Part shown: in pieces, positions 1 through 7,993 of the stretch
How positions within the stretch are numbered: position 1 is the first letter of the stretch
How the letters are laid out: the number at the start of each line of letters is the position of its first letter
NCBI GenBank assembly: GCA_031291295.1
Contig: JARLJI010000183.1
Coordinates: 1 to 50,687, forward strand
Reading direction: 5' to 3'
Length of the DNA: 50,687 nucleotides
Source: Rhodoferax sp.
GTDB taxonomy: Bacteria > Pseudomonadota > Gammaproteobacteria > Burkholderiales > Burkholderiaceae_C
Notes under the pieces: model-generated
What the model saw: the letters and a program-made list of their open reading frames with translations, nothing else
Databases searched by the model: none
Told to the model about the DNA's origin: nothing
Program-made: the position numbers and the translations under genes

Positions 1-257
1 ATTCCGCAGTGACCTCGACCGACCTCTTGCGGCCGTGTGGGTCCACTGAGTTCCCAGCGTAGCGCATCCCCGAGACTGCGCCTAAGATATGGGTATTCAT
101 CCAGTACTCACATGCTTCTGGAGCTAACTGGATACCCCTTATGCAAATACAGCCCAAATCCACTCAAGACCGATGCGACAGCACCGCCGGGCCGGATTCG
201 CTACATTCCCTGCATGACTTTTGCCCCCAAATACTTATCGGCGCCCCAGGTGCTGCC
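1..257. other. Left-edge region with no supported gene
   Basis: No convincing coding frame. The short open frames have no family resemblance and no ribosome binding site. An imperfect inverted repeat is visible: GGGTAT/ATCCAGT at about 91-105 faces ACTGGAT/ACCC at 127-137. It could be an operator or the trace of a gene lost to the left; I cannot tell which. The next gene starts at 258. Confidence 0.4.
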
Positions 258-1070
258 ATGAAAACAATCATCATCACGGGCGCCTCCGACGGCATTGGCG
301 CCGAAATGGCGCGCCAGCTGGCGCAGACGCATGGCGCCCAGGTGGCGCTGGTGCTGGCCGCGCGCAACGAGGCCTTGCTGAAGCAGGTCGCCGAACAGTG
401 CGCGGCCCATGGCGCGCAAACGCTGGTGGTCCCGACCGATGTGTCGCAGCAGGCGCAGTGCCGCCAGCTGATTGGCGCCACGGTCGAGAAGTTCGGCCGC
501 ATCGATGCGCTGATCAACAACGCGGGCATGTCGGCCCAGGCGCTGTTTTCGGACGTCAAGGCGGAGGATCTGGGCTGGTATGAAGACCTGATGCGCGTCA
601 ACCTGTGGGGCAGCGTCTGGTGCACCCACGCGGCGCTGCCGCACCTCAAGGCCGCGCGCGGCAGCATCGTGGCGGTGTCCTCGCTGGCCGGGCTGATCGG
701 CGTGCCCGGTCGCACCGCCTACAGTGCGACCAAGTTCGCCATGACCGGCTTTTTCGAGGCCCTGCGCGCCGAACTCAAGGTCGCGGGGGTGAGCGTGACC
801 ACCGCCTACCCTGGCGTGGTGGCGACGCAGATCCGCTACCGCGGCTTCAACGCCGCGGGCGTGGCGGCGGGCGCCAGCGGCCTCAAGGAGGACGACGCGA
901 TGAGCGTGGAGGAATGCGCGCGCCTGATCCTTGACGGCATGGCGCAGCGCCGGCGCGAGGTGGTGATGAGCCGCAAGGGCAAGATCGGGCGCTTCATGAA
1001 ACTGCTGGCGCCCGGCATGGTGGAAAACATGGCGCTGGCGGCGCTCAAAGACAATGTCAAACCTCACTGA
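258..1070 (+). CDS. SDR family NAD(P)-dependent oxidoreductase
   Basis: A classical short-chain dehydrogenase/reductase of 270 residues, a cytosolic Rossmann-fold oxidoreductase of unknown substrate. Visible motifs are the cofactor loop TGASDGIG (residues 7-14), NNAG (87-90), the catalytic serine at about 142, and the YSATK active site (Tyr155, Lys159), all with normal SDR spacing. The frame is open further upstream to 141, but that extension resembles no SDR, so the ATG at 258 directly before KTIIITGAS is chosen. The 3' end overlaps the following methyltransferase by 17 bases, suggesting co-transcription. The broad family assignment is secure; the substrate cannot be read from sequence. Confidence 0.9.
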   Translation: MKTIIITGASDGIGAEMARQLAQTHGAQVALVLAARNEALLKQVAEQCAAHGAQTLVVPTDVSQQAQCRQLIGATVEKFGRIDALINNAGMSAQALFSDVKAEDLGWYEDLMRVNLWGSVWCTHAALPHLKAARGSIVAVSSLAGLIGVPGRTAYSATKFAMTGFFEALRAELKVAGVSVTTAYPGVVATQIRYRGFNAAGVAAGASGLKEDDAMSVEECARLILDGMAQRRREVVMSRKGKIGRFMKLLAPGMVENMALAALKDNVKPH

Positions 1071-1647
1071 AACAGATCATGGCCCGCACGGCAGCGAGGC
1101 GCCTTCCGCGTGGGTCCAGCGCTGGTCGCACCTGGTGCCCGCGCACGGCACGGTGCTGGATGTGGCCTGCGGCCACGGCCGCCACCTGCGCTGGTTTGCA
1201 CAGCGCAATCACCCGGTGGTCGGCGTGGACCGGTCGCGGGAAGCTATCGATTCAATAGCAGACCTGGTAGCAGCGGGCCGCGCCGAAGCGCGGGTGGCGG
1301 ACATTGAGAACGGGCCCTGGCCGTTTTCAGCCGGCGCGCACGTTCGCACGTTCGACGCGGTGATCGTCACCAACTACCTGTGGCGCCCGCTGCTGCCGGT
1401 CATCGTGGCCAGCGTGGCGCCCGGCGGCGTGCTGATCTACGAAACCTTTGCCGCCGGCAACGAGAGCGTCGGCAAGCCGTCGCGGCCCGACTTTCTGCTG
1501 CAGCCGGGTGAACTGTGGCGTGCGTGCGAGGGCCTGCGGGTGGTAGCTTTCGAAGACGGATTCATGAGCGCCCCCGAGCGTTTCGTGCAGAGGATCGTGG
1601 CGGTCAGACCGCGAGCCGCGGAACTACCGGCGCGTTACCCGCTCTAG
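1054..1647 (+). CDS. Class I SAM-dependent methyltransferase
   Basis: A 197-residue protein with the class I methyltransferase fold. Motif I is VLDVACGHG (residues 34-42), followed by the acidic VVGVDRS strand end (about 55-61), which binds the S-adenosylmethionine ribose. A motif IV-like FDAVIVTNYLW follows the centre. It is in the size range of small TehB/Methyltransf_11-like enzymes; the acceptor is unknown. The start ATG at 1054 lies inside the end of the SDR gene, so the two are probably translationally coupled. Codons 64-77 coincide with a copy of the GCTAT-ATAGC repeat (1243-1285), which may have supplied part of the helix after motif I. Confidence 0.85.
   Translation: MSNLTETDHGPHGSEAPSAWVQRWSHLVPAHGTVLDVACGHGRHLRWFAQRNHPVVGVDRSREAIDSIADLVAAGRAEARVADIENGPWPFSAGAHVRTFDAVIVTNYLWRPLLPVIVASVAPGGVLIYETFAAGNESVGKPSRPDFLLQPGELWRACEGLRVVAFEDGFMSAPERFVQRIVAVRPRAAELPARYPL
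1243..1285 (-). repeat. Two-hairpin repeat, copy A (inside methyltransferase)
   Basis: GCTAT-CGATTC-AATAGC forms the diagnostic right-hand hairpin of the dispersed family. The distal AGCCC arm is degenerate here. It is read in frame within the methyltransferase. On its own this copy would be weak; it is called because of the better copies elsewhere. Confidence 0.4.
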
Positions 1648-1655
1648 TTTCCGCC

Positions 1656-1724
1656 GGGCCGTCCCAAGGAAAACCAGCCCCCTCAGGGGGCAGCGCAGTA
1701 CGCGAAGCGACAAGCGTGGGGGCT
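1656..1724 (+). repeat. 69-bp GC-rich dispersed repeat, copy 1
   Basis: Starts GGGCCGTCCC, contains the hairpin CCCCCT-CAG-GGGG and ends AAGCGTGGGGGCT. By eye it matches 29900-29968 at 55 of 69 positions without gaps. This copy fills most of the gap between the methyltransferase stop (1647) and dapA (1763). The other copy is coding sequence in amiC. Confidence 0.85.
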
Positions 1725-1735
1725 CTAGTTAGAAT
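1707..1735 (+). promoter_or_regulatory. Possible dapA promoter using repeat sequence
   Basis: A -35-like GCGACA (1707-1712, inside the 69-bp repeat) is 17 bases from a -10-like TAGAAT (1730-1735), with dapA starting at 1763. The match to consensus is only moderate, so this is a candidate. Confidence 0.3.
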
Positions 1736-1762
1736 GCTGGTTTACCGTTTCAAGTTGCGGAT

Positions 1763-2644
1763 ATGACACCCATTACCGGCAGCACCGTGGCCATCGTGAC
1801 CCCGATGCAGGAAGACGGCAGCGTGGACTACCCCACCCTGCGCAAACTGATCGACTGGCACATTGCGGAGGGCACCGACTGCATTGGCGTGGTCGGCACC
1901 ACCGGCGAGTCGCCCACGGTCAACGTGCAGGAGCACTGCGAAATCATCCGCGTCTCGGTCGAGCAGGCCAAGGGCCGCGTGCCCATCATGGCCGGCTGCG
2001 GCGCCAACTCGACCTCCGAGGCCATCGAGCTCACGCGCTTTGCCAAAGAGGTCGGCGCCGACTGCCATTTGCAGGTCGTGCCCTACTACAACAAGCCTGG
2101 CCAGGAAGGCCAGTACCGGCACTTCAAGGCCATTGCCGAAGCCGTGGACCTGCCCATGGTGCTGTACAACGTGCCCGGCCGCTCGGTCGCCGATATGGCG
2201 CATGAAACGGTGCTGCGCCTGGCGCAGGTGCCGGGCATCGTCGGCATCAAGGAAGCCACGGGCAACATCGAGCGCGCACAATGGCTGATCCGCGACGTGC
2301 CCAAAGGCTTTTCGGTGTATTCAGGCGACGACCCGACGGCGGTCGCGCTGATGCTGTGCGGTGGCCAGGGCAACATCAGCGTCACGGCGAACATCGCGCC
2401 GCGCCTGATGCACGAACTGTGCGTGGCCGCGATCGCGGGCGACGTCCGGCGCGCCATGGAAATCCAGTTCAAGCTGATGCCGGTGCACAAGCACCTGTTC
2501 GTGGAAGCCAACCCGATGCCCGTCAAGTGGGCCATGGCCCGCATGGGCCTGTGCGGAGGCACCCTGCGCCTGCCCATGACCCCCATCGCCCCCTCCAACG
2601 AAGCCGTGATCGAGGGTGCGCTGCGCTCGGCCGGCCTGCTCTGA
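1763..2644 (+). CDS. dapA: 4-hydroxy-tetrahydrodipicolinate synthase
   Basis: Condenses pyruvate with aspartate semialdehyde, the first committed step of lysine and meso-diaminopimelate synthesis, in the cytosol. The 293-residue length is typical. It has the GTTGES motif (residues 45-50), the catalytic tyrosine in VLYNVPGR (Tyr135) and the Schiff-base lysine in GIKEATGN (Lys163), matching the E. coli Tyr133/Lys161 positions. The TIM barrel runs the full length. bamC follows after 17 bases, the common dapA-bamC arrangement of proteobacteria. Nothing is missing or truncated. Confidence 0.97.
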   Translation: MTPITGSTVAIVTPMQEDGSVDYPTLRKLIDWHIAEGTDCIGVVGTTGESPTVNVQEHCEIIRVSVEQAKGRVPIMAGCGANSTSEAIELTRFAKEVGADCHLQVVPYYNKPGQEGQYRHFKAIAEAVDLPMVLYNVPGRSVADMAHETVLRLAQVPGIVGIKEATGNIERAQWLIRDVPKGFSVYSGDDPTAVALMLCGGQGNISVTANIAPRLMHELCVAAIAGDVRRAMEIQFKLMPVHKHLFVEANPMPVKWAMARMGLCGGTLRLPMTPIAPSNEAVIEGALRSAGLL

Positions 2645-2661
2645 CCGACCGCAACAATTTA

Positions 2662-3762
2662 ATGGAATACCGCGTGAATCAATTTGCAAGACGACTGGCA
2701 CTTATGGGCCTGACACTGACGCTGAGCGCCTGCTCGATGCTCCAGAGCGACAAGATCGATTACAAGAGCGCCAGCAAGGCGACCGGCCTGGACGTTCCGC
2801 CCGATTTGACGCAGTTGGCGCCCAATAGCCGGTACGTCGTCCCTGGCGGCGCCGTCACCGCCAGCGGCTACCAGAGCACCCAGGCCGCCACGCCTGAGCC
2901 CACCACGGCTGTCTCGACACTGGGCGATATGCACATCGAGCGCGACGGCAACGATCGCTGGCTGGTGGTGAACCGTCCGGCCGATCAGGTCTGGGGACCG
3001 GTGCGCGACTTCTGGCAGGAAAATGGTTTTCTGTTGACGCTGGACGATCGCAAGCTCGGCATCATGGAAACCGACTGGGCCGAAAACCGCGCCAAGATAC
3101 CGCAGGACATCATCCGCAGAACGATAGGCAAGGTGTTCGATTCGGCTTATGACACCGGCCAGCGCGACAAATTCCGCACCCGGCTGGAGCGCACCGGCAC
3201 CGGTGGCACCGACATCTTCATCAGCCACCGTGGCATGGTCGAGGTCTACAGCGACGCCCTGAAAACCCAAACCGTATGGCAGCCCAGGCCGTCCGACCCG
3301 GAGCTCGAAACCGAGTTCCTGCGCCGCCTGATGCTCAAGCTGGGCGCCTCGGAAGCGCAATCCAAAGCCCTGGTCGCCGAGGCCGCTGTGGTGAAACCCA
3401 CTGCACGCGTGGCCACGCTGAACAACCAGCCGGTGGTGCAGATGGACGAGGGCTTCGACCGCGCCTGGCGCCGCGTCGGCCTGACGCTGGACCGCACCGG
3501 CTTCACCGTGGAGGACCGGGACCGCAGCAAGGGCCTGTATTTTGTGCGCTACGTGGATCCGACCACAGACAACACGGAGCCGGGCTTTTTGAGCAAACTG
3601 TTCAGCGGTTCGAAAGCGGCCACGCCGCCGCTGCAATACCGCATTGCGCTGCAAAGCCAGGGCGAAGCGACCACCGTGTCGGTGCTGAACGCCAGCGGCG
3701 CGCCCGAGTCATCGGCCAACGCCCAGCGCATTGTCAAGCTCATCGCGGACGACCTCAAGTAG
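2662..3762 (+). CDS. bamC: Outer membrane assembly lipoprotein BamC
   Basis: Accessory lipoprotein of the BAM complex that inserts beta-barrel proteins into the outer membrane. The 366-residue frame begins with a basic stretch and hydrophobic segment ending in the lipobox LSAC (lipidated Cys24). It continues with the NlpB/DapX family layout: an unstructured N-terminal region holding VPPDLTQL, then two helix-grip domains. The ATG at 2662 is chosen because it gives a compact lipoprotein signal; GTG at 2674 is the alternative. The open frame extends far upstream, but only as a shadow of dapA. Position after dapA and before the metallohydrolase (12-base gap) suggests a three-gene operon. Confidence 0.93.
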   Translation: MEYRVNQFARRLALMGLTLTLSACSMLQSDKIDYKSASKATGLDVPPDLTQLAPNSRYVVPGGAVTASGYQSTQAATPEPTTAVSTLGDMHIERDGNDRWLVVNRPADQVWGPVRDFWQENGFLLTLDDRKLGIMETDWAENRAKIPQDIIRRTIGKVFDSAYDTGQRDKFRTRLERTGTGGTDIFISHRGMVEVYSDALKTQTVWQPRPSDPELETEFLRRLMLKLGASEAQSKALVAEAAVVKPTARVATLNNQPVVQMDEGFDRAWRRVGLTLDRTGFTVEDRDRSKGLYFVRYVDPTTDNTEPGFLSKLFSGSKAATPPLQYRIALQSQGEATTVSVLNASGAPESSANAQRIVKLIADDLK

Positions 3763-3774
3763 CCTGCGCGTGGC

Positions 3775-4551
3775 ATGTTGAGGTTCAAAAGCCTGGGCAG
3801 CGGCAGCTCGGGCAACGCCACGGTGGTTGAAGCGCGCAGCGGCAGTCAGGTCACGCGCCTGCTGATCGACTGCGGCTTCGGGTTGAAGCATCTGGATGCC
3901 CGGCTCGGGCGCGCCGGGTTGGCGGCCAGCCAGTTTGATGCCATCTTCATCACCCACGAACACGGCGACCACATTGGCTGCGCGCGCCAGCTGGCGCTGC
4001 GCGAGCGGATTCCGGTGTGGATGAGCCAGGGCACCCACGCCGCCCTCGGTCCGTGCGACTTCAAGGGGCTTTTCAACACCGCGCGCGATGCGCAGGCCAT
4101 TGACCTCGGGGGTCTGCAGATCATGCCGTTCACCGTGCCGCACGACGCCCGCGAGCCGCTGCAGCTGACCTGCTCGGACGGCGCCTCCAAGCTTGGCGTG
4201 TTGACCGATCTGGGGCACTCGACTGCGCACGTGCTCGCGCATCTTGGTCACTGCCAGGCCTTGCTGCTGGAGTGCAACCATGACCCGGAGCTGCTGGCGG
4301 CATCCAGCTACCCCGCCTTCCTGAAAAAACGGGTGGGTGGCCTGCACGGCCATCTGGCCAATGCCGACGCAGCGGCCATTGCGCTGGCGGTGCAGCATGC
4401 GGGGCTGAACCGCGTGGTGGCGGCGCACCTGAGCGAGCAAAACAACCGCCCGGAGCTGGTGCGCGCCGCACTGGCGGCGGCCCTCGGGCGCGCAGCGCCA
4501 GAGATCGACACTGCCCACGCGATCGATGGAACCCCCTGGATCGAGGTGTAA
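3775..4551 (+). CDS. MBL fold metallo-hydrolase (YycJ-like)
   Basis: A 258-residue cytosolic metallo-beta-lactamase-fold protein. It opens with RFKSLGSGSSGNATVVE, the N-terminal signature of the YycJ/WalJ-like subgroup, and has the metal-binding THEHGDH motif (His61, His63, Asp65, His66). Later metal ligands are plausible in LTDLGHST and AAHLSEQNN. The substrate is unproven; DNA-processing roles have been suggested for relatives. It lies 12 bases after bamC and is followed by a hairpin terminator, so it probably ends the dapA-bamC operon. Confidence 0.9.
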   Translation: MLRFKSLGSGSSGNATVVEARSGSQVTRLLIDCGFGLKHLDARLGRAGLAASQFDAIFITHEHGDHIGCARQLALRERIPVWMSQGTHAALGPCDFKGLFNTARDAQAIDLGGLQIMPFTVPHDAREPLQLTCSDGASKLGVLTDLGHSTAHVLAHLGHCQALLLECNHDPELLAASSYPAFLKKRVGGLHGHLANADAAAIALAVQHAGLNRVVAAHLSEQNNRPELVRAALAAALGRAAPEIDTAHAIDGTPWIEV

Positions 4552-4591
4552 GCGCAGCGTGCCGCCACTACTGCGAATGTGTGCCGGCCAC

Positions 4592-4617
4592 AAAAAAGCC
4601 ACCTTGCGGTGGCTTTT
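4592..4617. terminator. Bidirectional intrinsic terminator
   Basis: Stem GCCACC (4598-4603), loop TTGC, stem GGTGGC (4608-4613), with AAAAAA on one side and TTTT on the other. It sits between the convergent metallohydrolase and lipoprotein genes and can serve both. The U-run is longer for the minus-strand transcript. Confidence 0.85.
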
Positions 4618-4644
4618 CAAGAAACGCTTGAGAGCGATACCTGA

Positions 4645-4962
4645 TTAAGGCTTCTTCATGGCGCCAGCGGCGTCTTTGACAGCGCCAGCAGCGTCTTTAA
4701 CTGCGTCAGCAGCACCAGCAGCAGCGGAAGCGGCCGTCGAAGCAGCGTCAGCAGCCGTCGAAGCGGCACCAGCGGCCGTCGTAGCAGCGCCAGCAGCGTC
4801 GCTCGCAGCGCCGGCAGCAGCGGAAGCAGCAGCATCAGCTGCAGCAGGAGCAGCAGCAGCGGGCGCTTCAGCCGGTGCGGGTGCAGGCGCTTCTTCTTTT
4901 TTACCGCAGGCAACCAAGGCAGCAGCAGCAATCACGGCGGCCAGAACGAGAGACTTATTCAT
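4645..4962 (-). CDS. Small alanine-rich lipoprotein
   Basis: A 105-residue protein with a lipoprotein signal ending LVAC (Cys19), then GKKEE, an Ala/Pro stretch and about 75 residues of low-complexity Ala/Ser/Thr/Gly with regularly placed Asp/Lys, ending in repeated KDAAGA units. The periodicity suggests an amphipathic helix or coiled coil like small abundant outer-membrane lipoproteins. No enzymatic motif is present. The real strand is supported by the lipobox, an AAGGAA ribosome-binding sequence and the downstream terminator; an alanine-rich frame on the opposite strand (4658-4966) is a by-product of GCN repeats. A TATAAT box lies about 107 bases upstream. Confidence 0.8.
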   Translation of the reverse strand: MNKSLVLAAVIAAAALVACGKKEEAPAPAPAEAPAAAAPAAADAAASAAAGAASDAAGAATTAAGAASTAADAASTAASAAAGAADAVKDAAGAVKDAAGAMKKP

Positions 4963-5068
4963 TTGAAAATTCCTTAAATGGAGAAAAACAACTTCCGGAA
5001 ATTGTCAGCACAGCGAAAGACTGCATTGACCGAGGGAAAGCACTCGAGCTCTTTCATCTCTGGCCGTC

Positions 5069-5074
5069 ATTATA
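5069..5074 (-). promoter_or_regulatory. Candidate -10 box for the alanine-rich lipoprotein
   Basis: A perfect TATAAT on the minus strand, about 107 bases before the lipoprotein start. No good -35 was found at 16-18 bases, so the promoter is tentative. It would give a leader of about 100 bases. Confidence 0.4.
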
Positions 5075-5144
5075 GTGCTGGCAATTACAAGTATCGGAAA
5101 CCCGAATACCAAAAAAGCAACACTTTGTCCGGGCCGCGGGCCCG

Positions 5145-5699
5145 CTAAAGACCCAAAGTGGACGCCGGAAACCCCGATGTGCTCTTGCGCAACCATTCGT
5201 CCAGCGACTCCTTGATCTGCAGGCGGCGCTCCGGCTCGTTGCCGCACACGCCGGTGCTGCGCTCCAGATCAAGCCGGCGCAGCGCCCAGACCGGGCTCCA
5301 GATCGCGCTGGGCAGATCCAGAGGGTCGGCCACGACACAGCGGCGGCATTCCACAATGTGCGCCCAGGTCCGGCGCCAAGTCACAAACCGGGCATGGCGA
5401 CGGCTCACTTCGTCATAGCGCTGGGCCAGCATGGTGAATTTGCGCCCTGCCCTGGCCCACGCCTGCAGAGGCTCGGCGAGTGCGCGCTCGCCCAGCGGCC
5501 AGTCTTCGAAGGTGGCGTCACTGACGATGATTTCGCGCCAGCCCTCGCGCGCGGCGCACGCCAGCGCATCGCGCACCAGCTGCGCAAACTCGCTGCGTCC
5601 CGCAAACCGGCCGCAAGGCAAGCTGGACGCGGCCCGATCCTGTGCCGACGCTCCCTCCAACGACCCGCCCTCTATTGCTTCGATGTGTTTCACCGTCAT
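5145..5699 (-). CDS. Conserved hypothetical protein, partner of the cupin oxygenase
   Basis: A 184-residue protein of unknown function. Visible features are a charged central segment with TWRRTWAHIVECRRC, a PLDLPSAIWSP stretch and a conserved-looking C-terminus; no signal peptide or membrane segment. The central region resembles uncharacterised betaproteobacterial proteins encoded beside JmjC-type oxygenases, but I cannot assign a named family with certainty. It starts 19 bases after the stop of the upstream cupin gene on the same strand, so the two are probably one operon. A GC-rich inverted repeat (5130-5144) abuts the stop codon and may help terminate transcription. Confidence 0.75.
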   Translation of the reverse strand: MTVKHIEAIEGGSLEGASAQDRAASSLPCGRFAGRSEFAQLVRDALACAAREGWREIIVSDATFEDWPLGERALAEPLQAWARAGRKFTMLAQRYDEVSRRHARFVTWRRTWAHIVECRRCVVADPLDLPSAIWSPVWALRRLDLERSTGVCGNEPERRLQIKESLDEWLRKSTSGFPASTLGL

Positions 5700-5718
5700 G
5701 ACAGCACCTCCGCCAGCT

Positions 5719-6852
5719 TTACTGTGCCACTACTCCGCCCTCATGCAACCACCCTGCCTCGCACCAGGAGGCCAGCAGCGACAAGGCCCCCTCACTGGCT
5801 CGCACCAGATCGCCCGCTTCAAGGCACCGATGATCGGCCAGCCGCCGCATCAGGGTGGCATCGCGCCCGCCGGCACGGTAGCTCTCGCCGTTGATAAAGA
5901 CGTGGTGGTCATCAAACATCATTCGCGTGCGGCGGTCAAGCGCCAGGCGCCGCATCGAGCGCGGCGCCCCGGCAGACTCGAACCAGACGTTGGCCTTGGG
6001 CTCGGTCAGGTATTCGCCCAGGGCGCGGGGCAGCGCCAGCGGATTCTTGAGCGCAGCCTGCAACGCGTGCTGCGCGAAGTCCTGCAGCTTTGCGGGAATG
6101 CGGCCGGGCGAATCCGCCGCCGGCTGGTGCGGGTCCCGGTACAGCGCAGCGCCGGCCGCCTCATCCGCATCCTCGGCCAGGCGCTGAAGCAGCTCGCGGG
6201 CGATCTCACCGCGCTGGGGCGCGCGAAACCCGATCGAGTAGGTCATGCACTCGCCGACCGCCACACCGTCGTGGGCATAGCGCGGCGGCAAATACAGCAG
6301 GTCGCCCGGCTCCAGCACGAACTCCTGCTCCGGCACGAAGTTGGCCAGCACCTTGAGCGGCACGCCCTCCTGCAGGGTCAGGTCCTGCTGGCGCCCGATG
6401 CGCCAGCGGCGCCGGCCGTGGGCCTGCAGCAGGAACACATCGTAGCTGTCGAAGTGCGGGCCGACGCCGCCGCCATCCACGGCATAGCTGACCATCAAGT
6501 CGTCGAGCCGGGCTTCGGGCACAAAACGAAATTGCTGCAACAGTTCGTGTGCGGCATCGACGTGCAGGTCGACGCCCTGCACAAGCAGGGTCCAGCCGGG
6601 TTGCCCCAGCGGCGGCAAGGCGCGGCGCGTGAACGGGCCGGAGCGCATGCGCCAGCCCTTGGGGCCATGGGTCACCAGGCGCGACTCCACGTCGTCGCCG
6701 CCGGCCAGCGCCAACAGCGCGGCGCGGTCCAGCAGGGCCGAAAAGCCGGGAATCGCCTGGCGCACCAGCAAGGGCTTTTTCTGCCAGTGCCGCTTCATGA
6801 ACTGCTGCGGGCTCAGTCCGCCGAGCAGTGCGAGTGGTTGTGTGATGTTCAT
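5719..6852 (-). CDS. JmjC/cupin-type ribosomal oxygenase (RoxA/YcfD-like)
   Basis: A 377-residue Fe(II)/2-oxoglutarate oxygenase of the cupin_4 family. The E. coli relative hydroxylates an arginine of ribosomal protein uL16; that activity is inferred here. Evidence: the N-terminal helix with HWQKKPLLVRQA, the iron-binding HFD motif in GVGPHFDSYDVFLLQ (His133, Asp135) and the distal ligand in LPPRYAHDG (His194), followed by a winged-helix-like C-terminal part. The frame is open upstream to 7122, but only as antisense of the FKBP gene; the ATG at 6852 matches the family N-terminus. The gap to the divergent FKBP gene is just 18 bases. Confidence 0.9.
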   Translation of the reverse strand: MNITQPLALLGGLSPQQFMKRHWQKKPLLVRQAIPGFSALLDRAALLALAGGDDVESRLVTHGPKGWRMRSGPFTRRALPPLGQPGWTLLVQGVDLHVDAAHELLQQFRFVPEARLDDLMVSYAVDGGGVGPHFDSYDVFLLQAHGRRRWRIGRQQDLTLQEGVPLKVLANFVPEQEFVLEPGDLLYLPPRYAHDGVAVGECMTYSIGFRAPQRGEIARELLQRLAEDADEAAGAALYRDPHQPAADSPGRIPAKLQDFAQHALQAALKNPLALPRALGEYLTEPKANVWFESAGAPRSMRRLALDRRTRMMFDDHHVFINGESYRAGGRDATLMRRLADHRCLEAGDLVRASEGALSLLASWCEAGWLHEGGVVAQ

Positions 6853-6870
6853 AACTGCGACAATTCTCCT

Positions 6871-7395
6871 ATGGAAATTACTGAACAATGCGTGGTCGCG
6901 CTGACCTGGACGCTCAAGGACACGCTGGGCGAAGAACTGGATGTGCTGGGTGAGCCGGTGGAGTTTCTGGTCGGCGGCAGCGACCTGCTGCACAAAATCG
7001 AGGAAGCGCTGCAGGGCCACGAGCCGGGCGACCGGCTGGATTTGCATCTGGAGCCCGAAGACGCCTTTGGCGACTTCAACGACCAGCTGATTTTTCTCGA
7101 GCCGCGCAGCCTGTACCCCCAAGAGCTGGAAGAAGGCATGACGTTCGAGGGCAGCGCGCTACCGGCCGGCAGCAACCCGGACGCGCCCAAAGACGCGCTC
7201 TACACCGTGACCGAAATCTACCCCGAGCATGTGGTGCTCGACGGCAACCATCCGCTGGCCGGCATTGCGATCCGCCTGAGCCTGAAGGTCGAAGCGGTGC
7301 GCGAGGCGACCGAGGAAGAAATCGGGCGCGGCTCCTGCGGCACGGGCTTCTTCAAGGTCCAGCCGCAGGCACCCAGCAACGGCCTGCTGCACTGA
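6871..7395 (+). CDS. FKBP-type peptidyl-prolyl isomerase, SlyD-like
   Basis: A 174-residue cytosolic prolyl isomerase/chaperone of the SlyD group. It has the split FKBP domain (WTLKDTLGEELD, GHEPGDRLDLHLEPEDAFG) with an insert-in-flap region between about 75 and 130, and LAGIAIRLSLKVEAVREATEEE near the end, typical of SlyD. The histidine-rich metal-binding tail of E. coli SlyD is absent; a short GSCGTGF segment ends the protein. The ATG at 6871 matches the family. The open frame upstream is antisense of the cupin gene. A repeat copy and convergent dut follow. Confidence 0.92.
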   Translation: MEITEQCVVALTWTLKDTLGEELDVLGEPVEFLVGGSDLLHKIEEALQGHEPGDRLDLHLEPEDAFGDFNDQLIFLEPRSLYPQELEEGMTFEGSALPAGSNPDAPKDALYTVTEIYPEHVVLDGNHPLAGIAIRLSLKVEAVREATEEEIGRGSCGTGFFKVQPQAPSNGLLH

Positions 7396-7404
7396 GTTTT
7401 TAGT

Positions 7405-7467
7405 GAAAAGTGGCTGAAGCCCTTGTCCATCAAACGCTTCATGCTACTGAATTCATAGCGAGCAGCA
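7405..7467 (+). repeat. Two-hairpin repeat, copy B (convergent slyD/dut gap)
   Basis: Contains GTGGCTGAAGCCCTTGT, a middle with CGCTT, then GCTACTGAATTCATAGC. It fills the gap between the stop codons of the FKBP gene (7395) and dut (7481). Confidence 0.8.
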
Positions 7468-7480
7468 CCGCGGCGCGCCC

Positions 7481-7927
7481 TCACGCCTTGCCCGTGGAGC
7501 CGTAGCCGCCCTCGCCGCGCACACTGGCGGGAAATTCGCTCACCACGTTGAACTGCGCCTGCACCACCGGCACGACCACCAACTGCGCAATGCGCTCCAT
7601 CGGCGCGATGATGAAGGCCACATCGCTGCGGTTCCAGGCGCTGACCATGAGCTGCCCCTGGTAATCGCTGTCGATCAGACCGACCAGGTTGCCGAGCACG
7701 ATGCCGTGCTTGTGGCCCAGGCCCGAGCGCGGCAGGATCAGCGCGGCGAAGTTCGGGTCGCACAGGTGGATCGCGATGCCGGTGGGCACCAGCTGCCAGG
7801 CGTTGGGCGCCAGCAGCAGCGGCGCATCGAGGCAGGCGCGCAGGTCCAGGCCGGCACTGCCGGGCGTGGCGTAGGCGGGGAGCTGATCCGTCATGCGCGG
7901 ATCCAGGATTTTCACGTCGATGTTCAT
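7481..7927 (-). CDS. dut: Deoxyuridine 5'-triphosphate nucleotidohydrolase
   Basis: Hydrolyses dUTP to dUMP and pyrophosphate, keeping uracil out of DNA and feeding thymidylate synthesis. The 148-residue protein contains all five trimeric-dUTPase motifs: [36 protein letters not shown] and the C-terminal [10 protein letters not shown] arm. It follows coaBC after 15 bases on the same strand, the conserved coaBC-dut pairing. A repeat copy occupies the junction between the two genes. Confidence 0.97.
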   Translation of the reverse strand: MNIDVKILDPRMTDQLPAYATPGSAGLDLRACLDAPLLLAPNAWQLVPTGIAIHLCDPNFAALILPRSGLGHKHGIVLGNLVGLIDSDYQGQLMVSAWNRSDVAFIIAPMERIAQLVVVPVVQAQFNVVSEFPASVRGEGGYGSTGKA

Positions 7928-7937
7928 GGATTTTTAG

Positions 7938-7993
7938 AAGAATCAGGCTACAGCCCTTGTACGGCGGGAAATCTCTGCTATCAATTGGCGAGC
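7938..7993 (+). repeat. Two-hairpin repeat, copy C (overlaps coaBC stop)
   Basis: AGGCTACAGCCCTTGT followed by a GCTATCAATTGGCGAGC arm. It covers the coaBC stop codon (7943-7945) and its last codons, so the CoaBC C-terminus is partly encoded by the repeat. The right-hand hairpin is degraded. Confidence 0.6.

Noticed and set aside
91..138. Possible LexA-type operator near the left edge
   Set aside because: The two ACTGGAT arms are too far apart and do not fit the CTGT-N8-ACAG pattern; kept only as an inverted repeat.
4658..4966. Alanine-rich frame on the plus strand
   Set aside because: Complement of GCN repeats; the minus strand has the lipobox, ribosome-binding sequence and terminator.
5431..6870. 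Long upstream extension of the FKBP frame
   Set aside because: It is antisense of the cupin gene; the SlyD-like protein begins at 6871.
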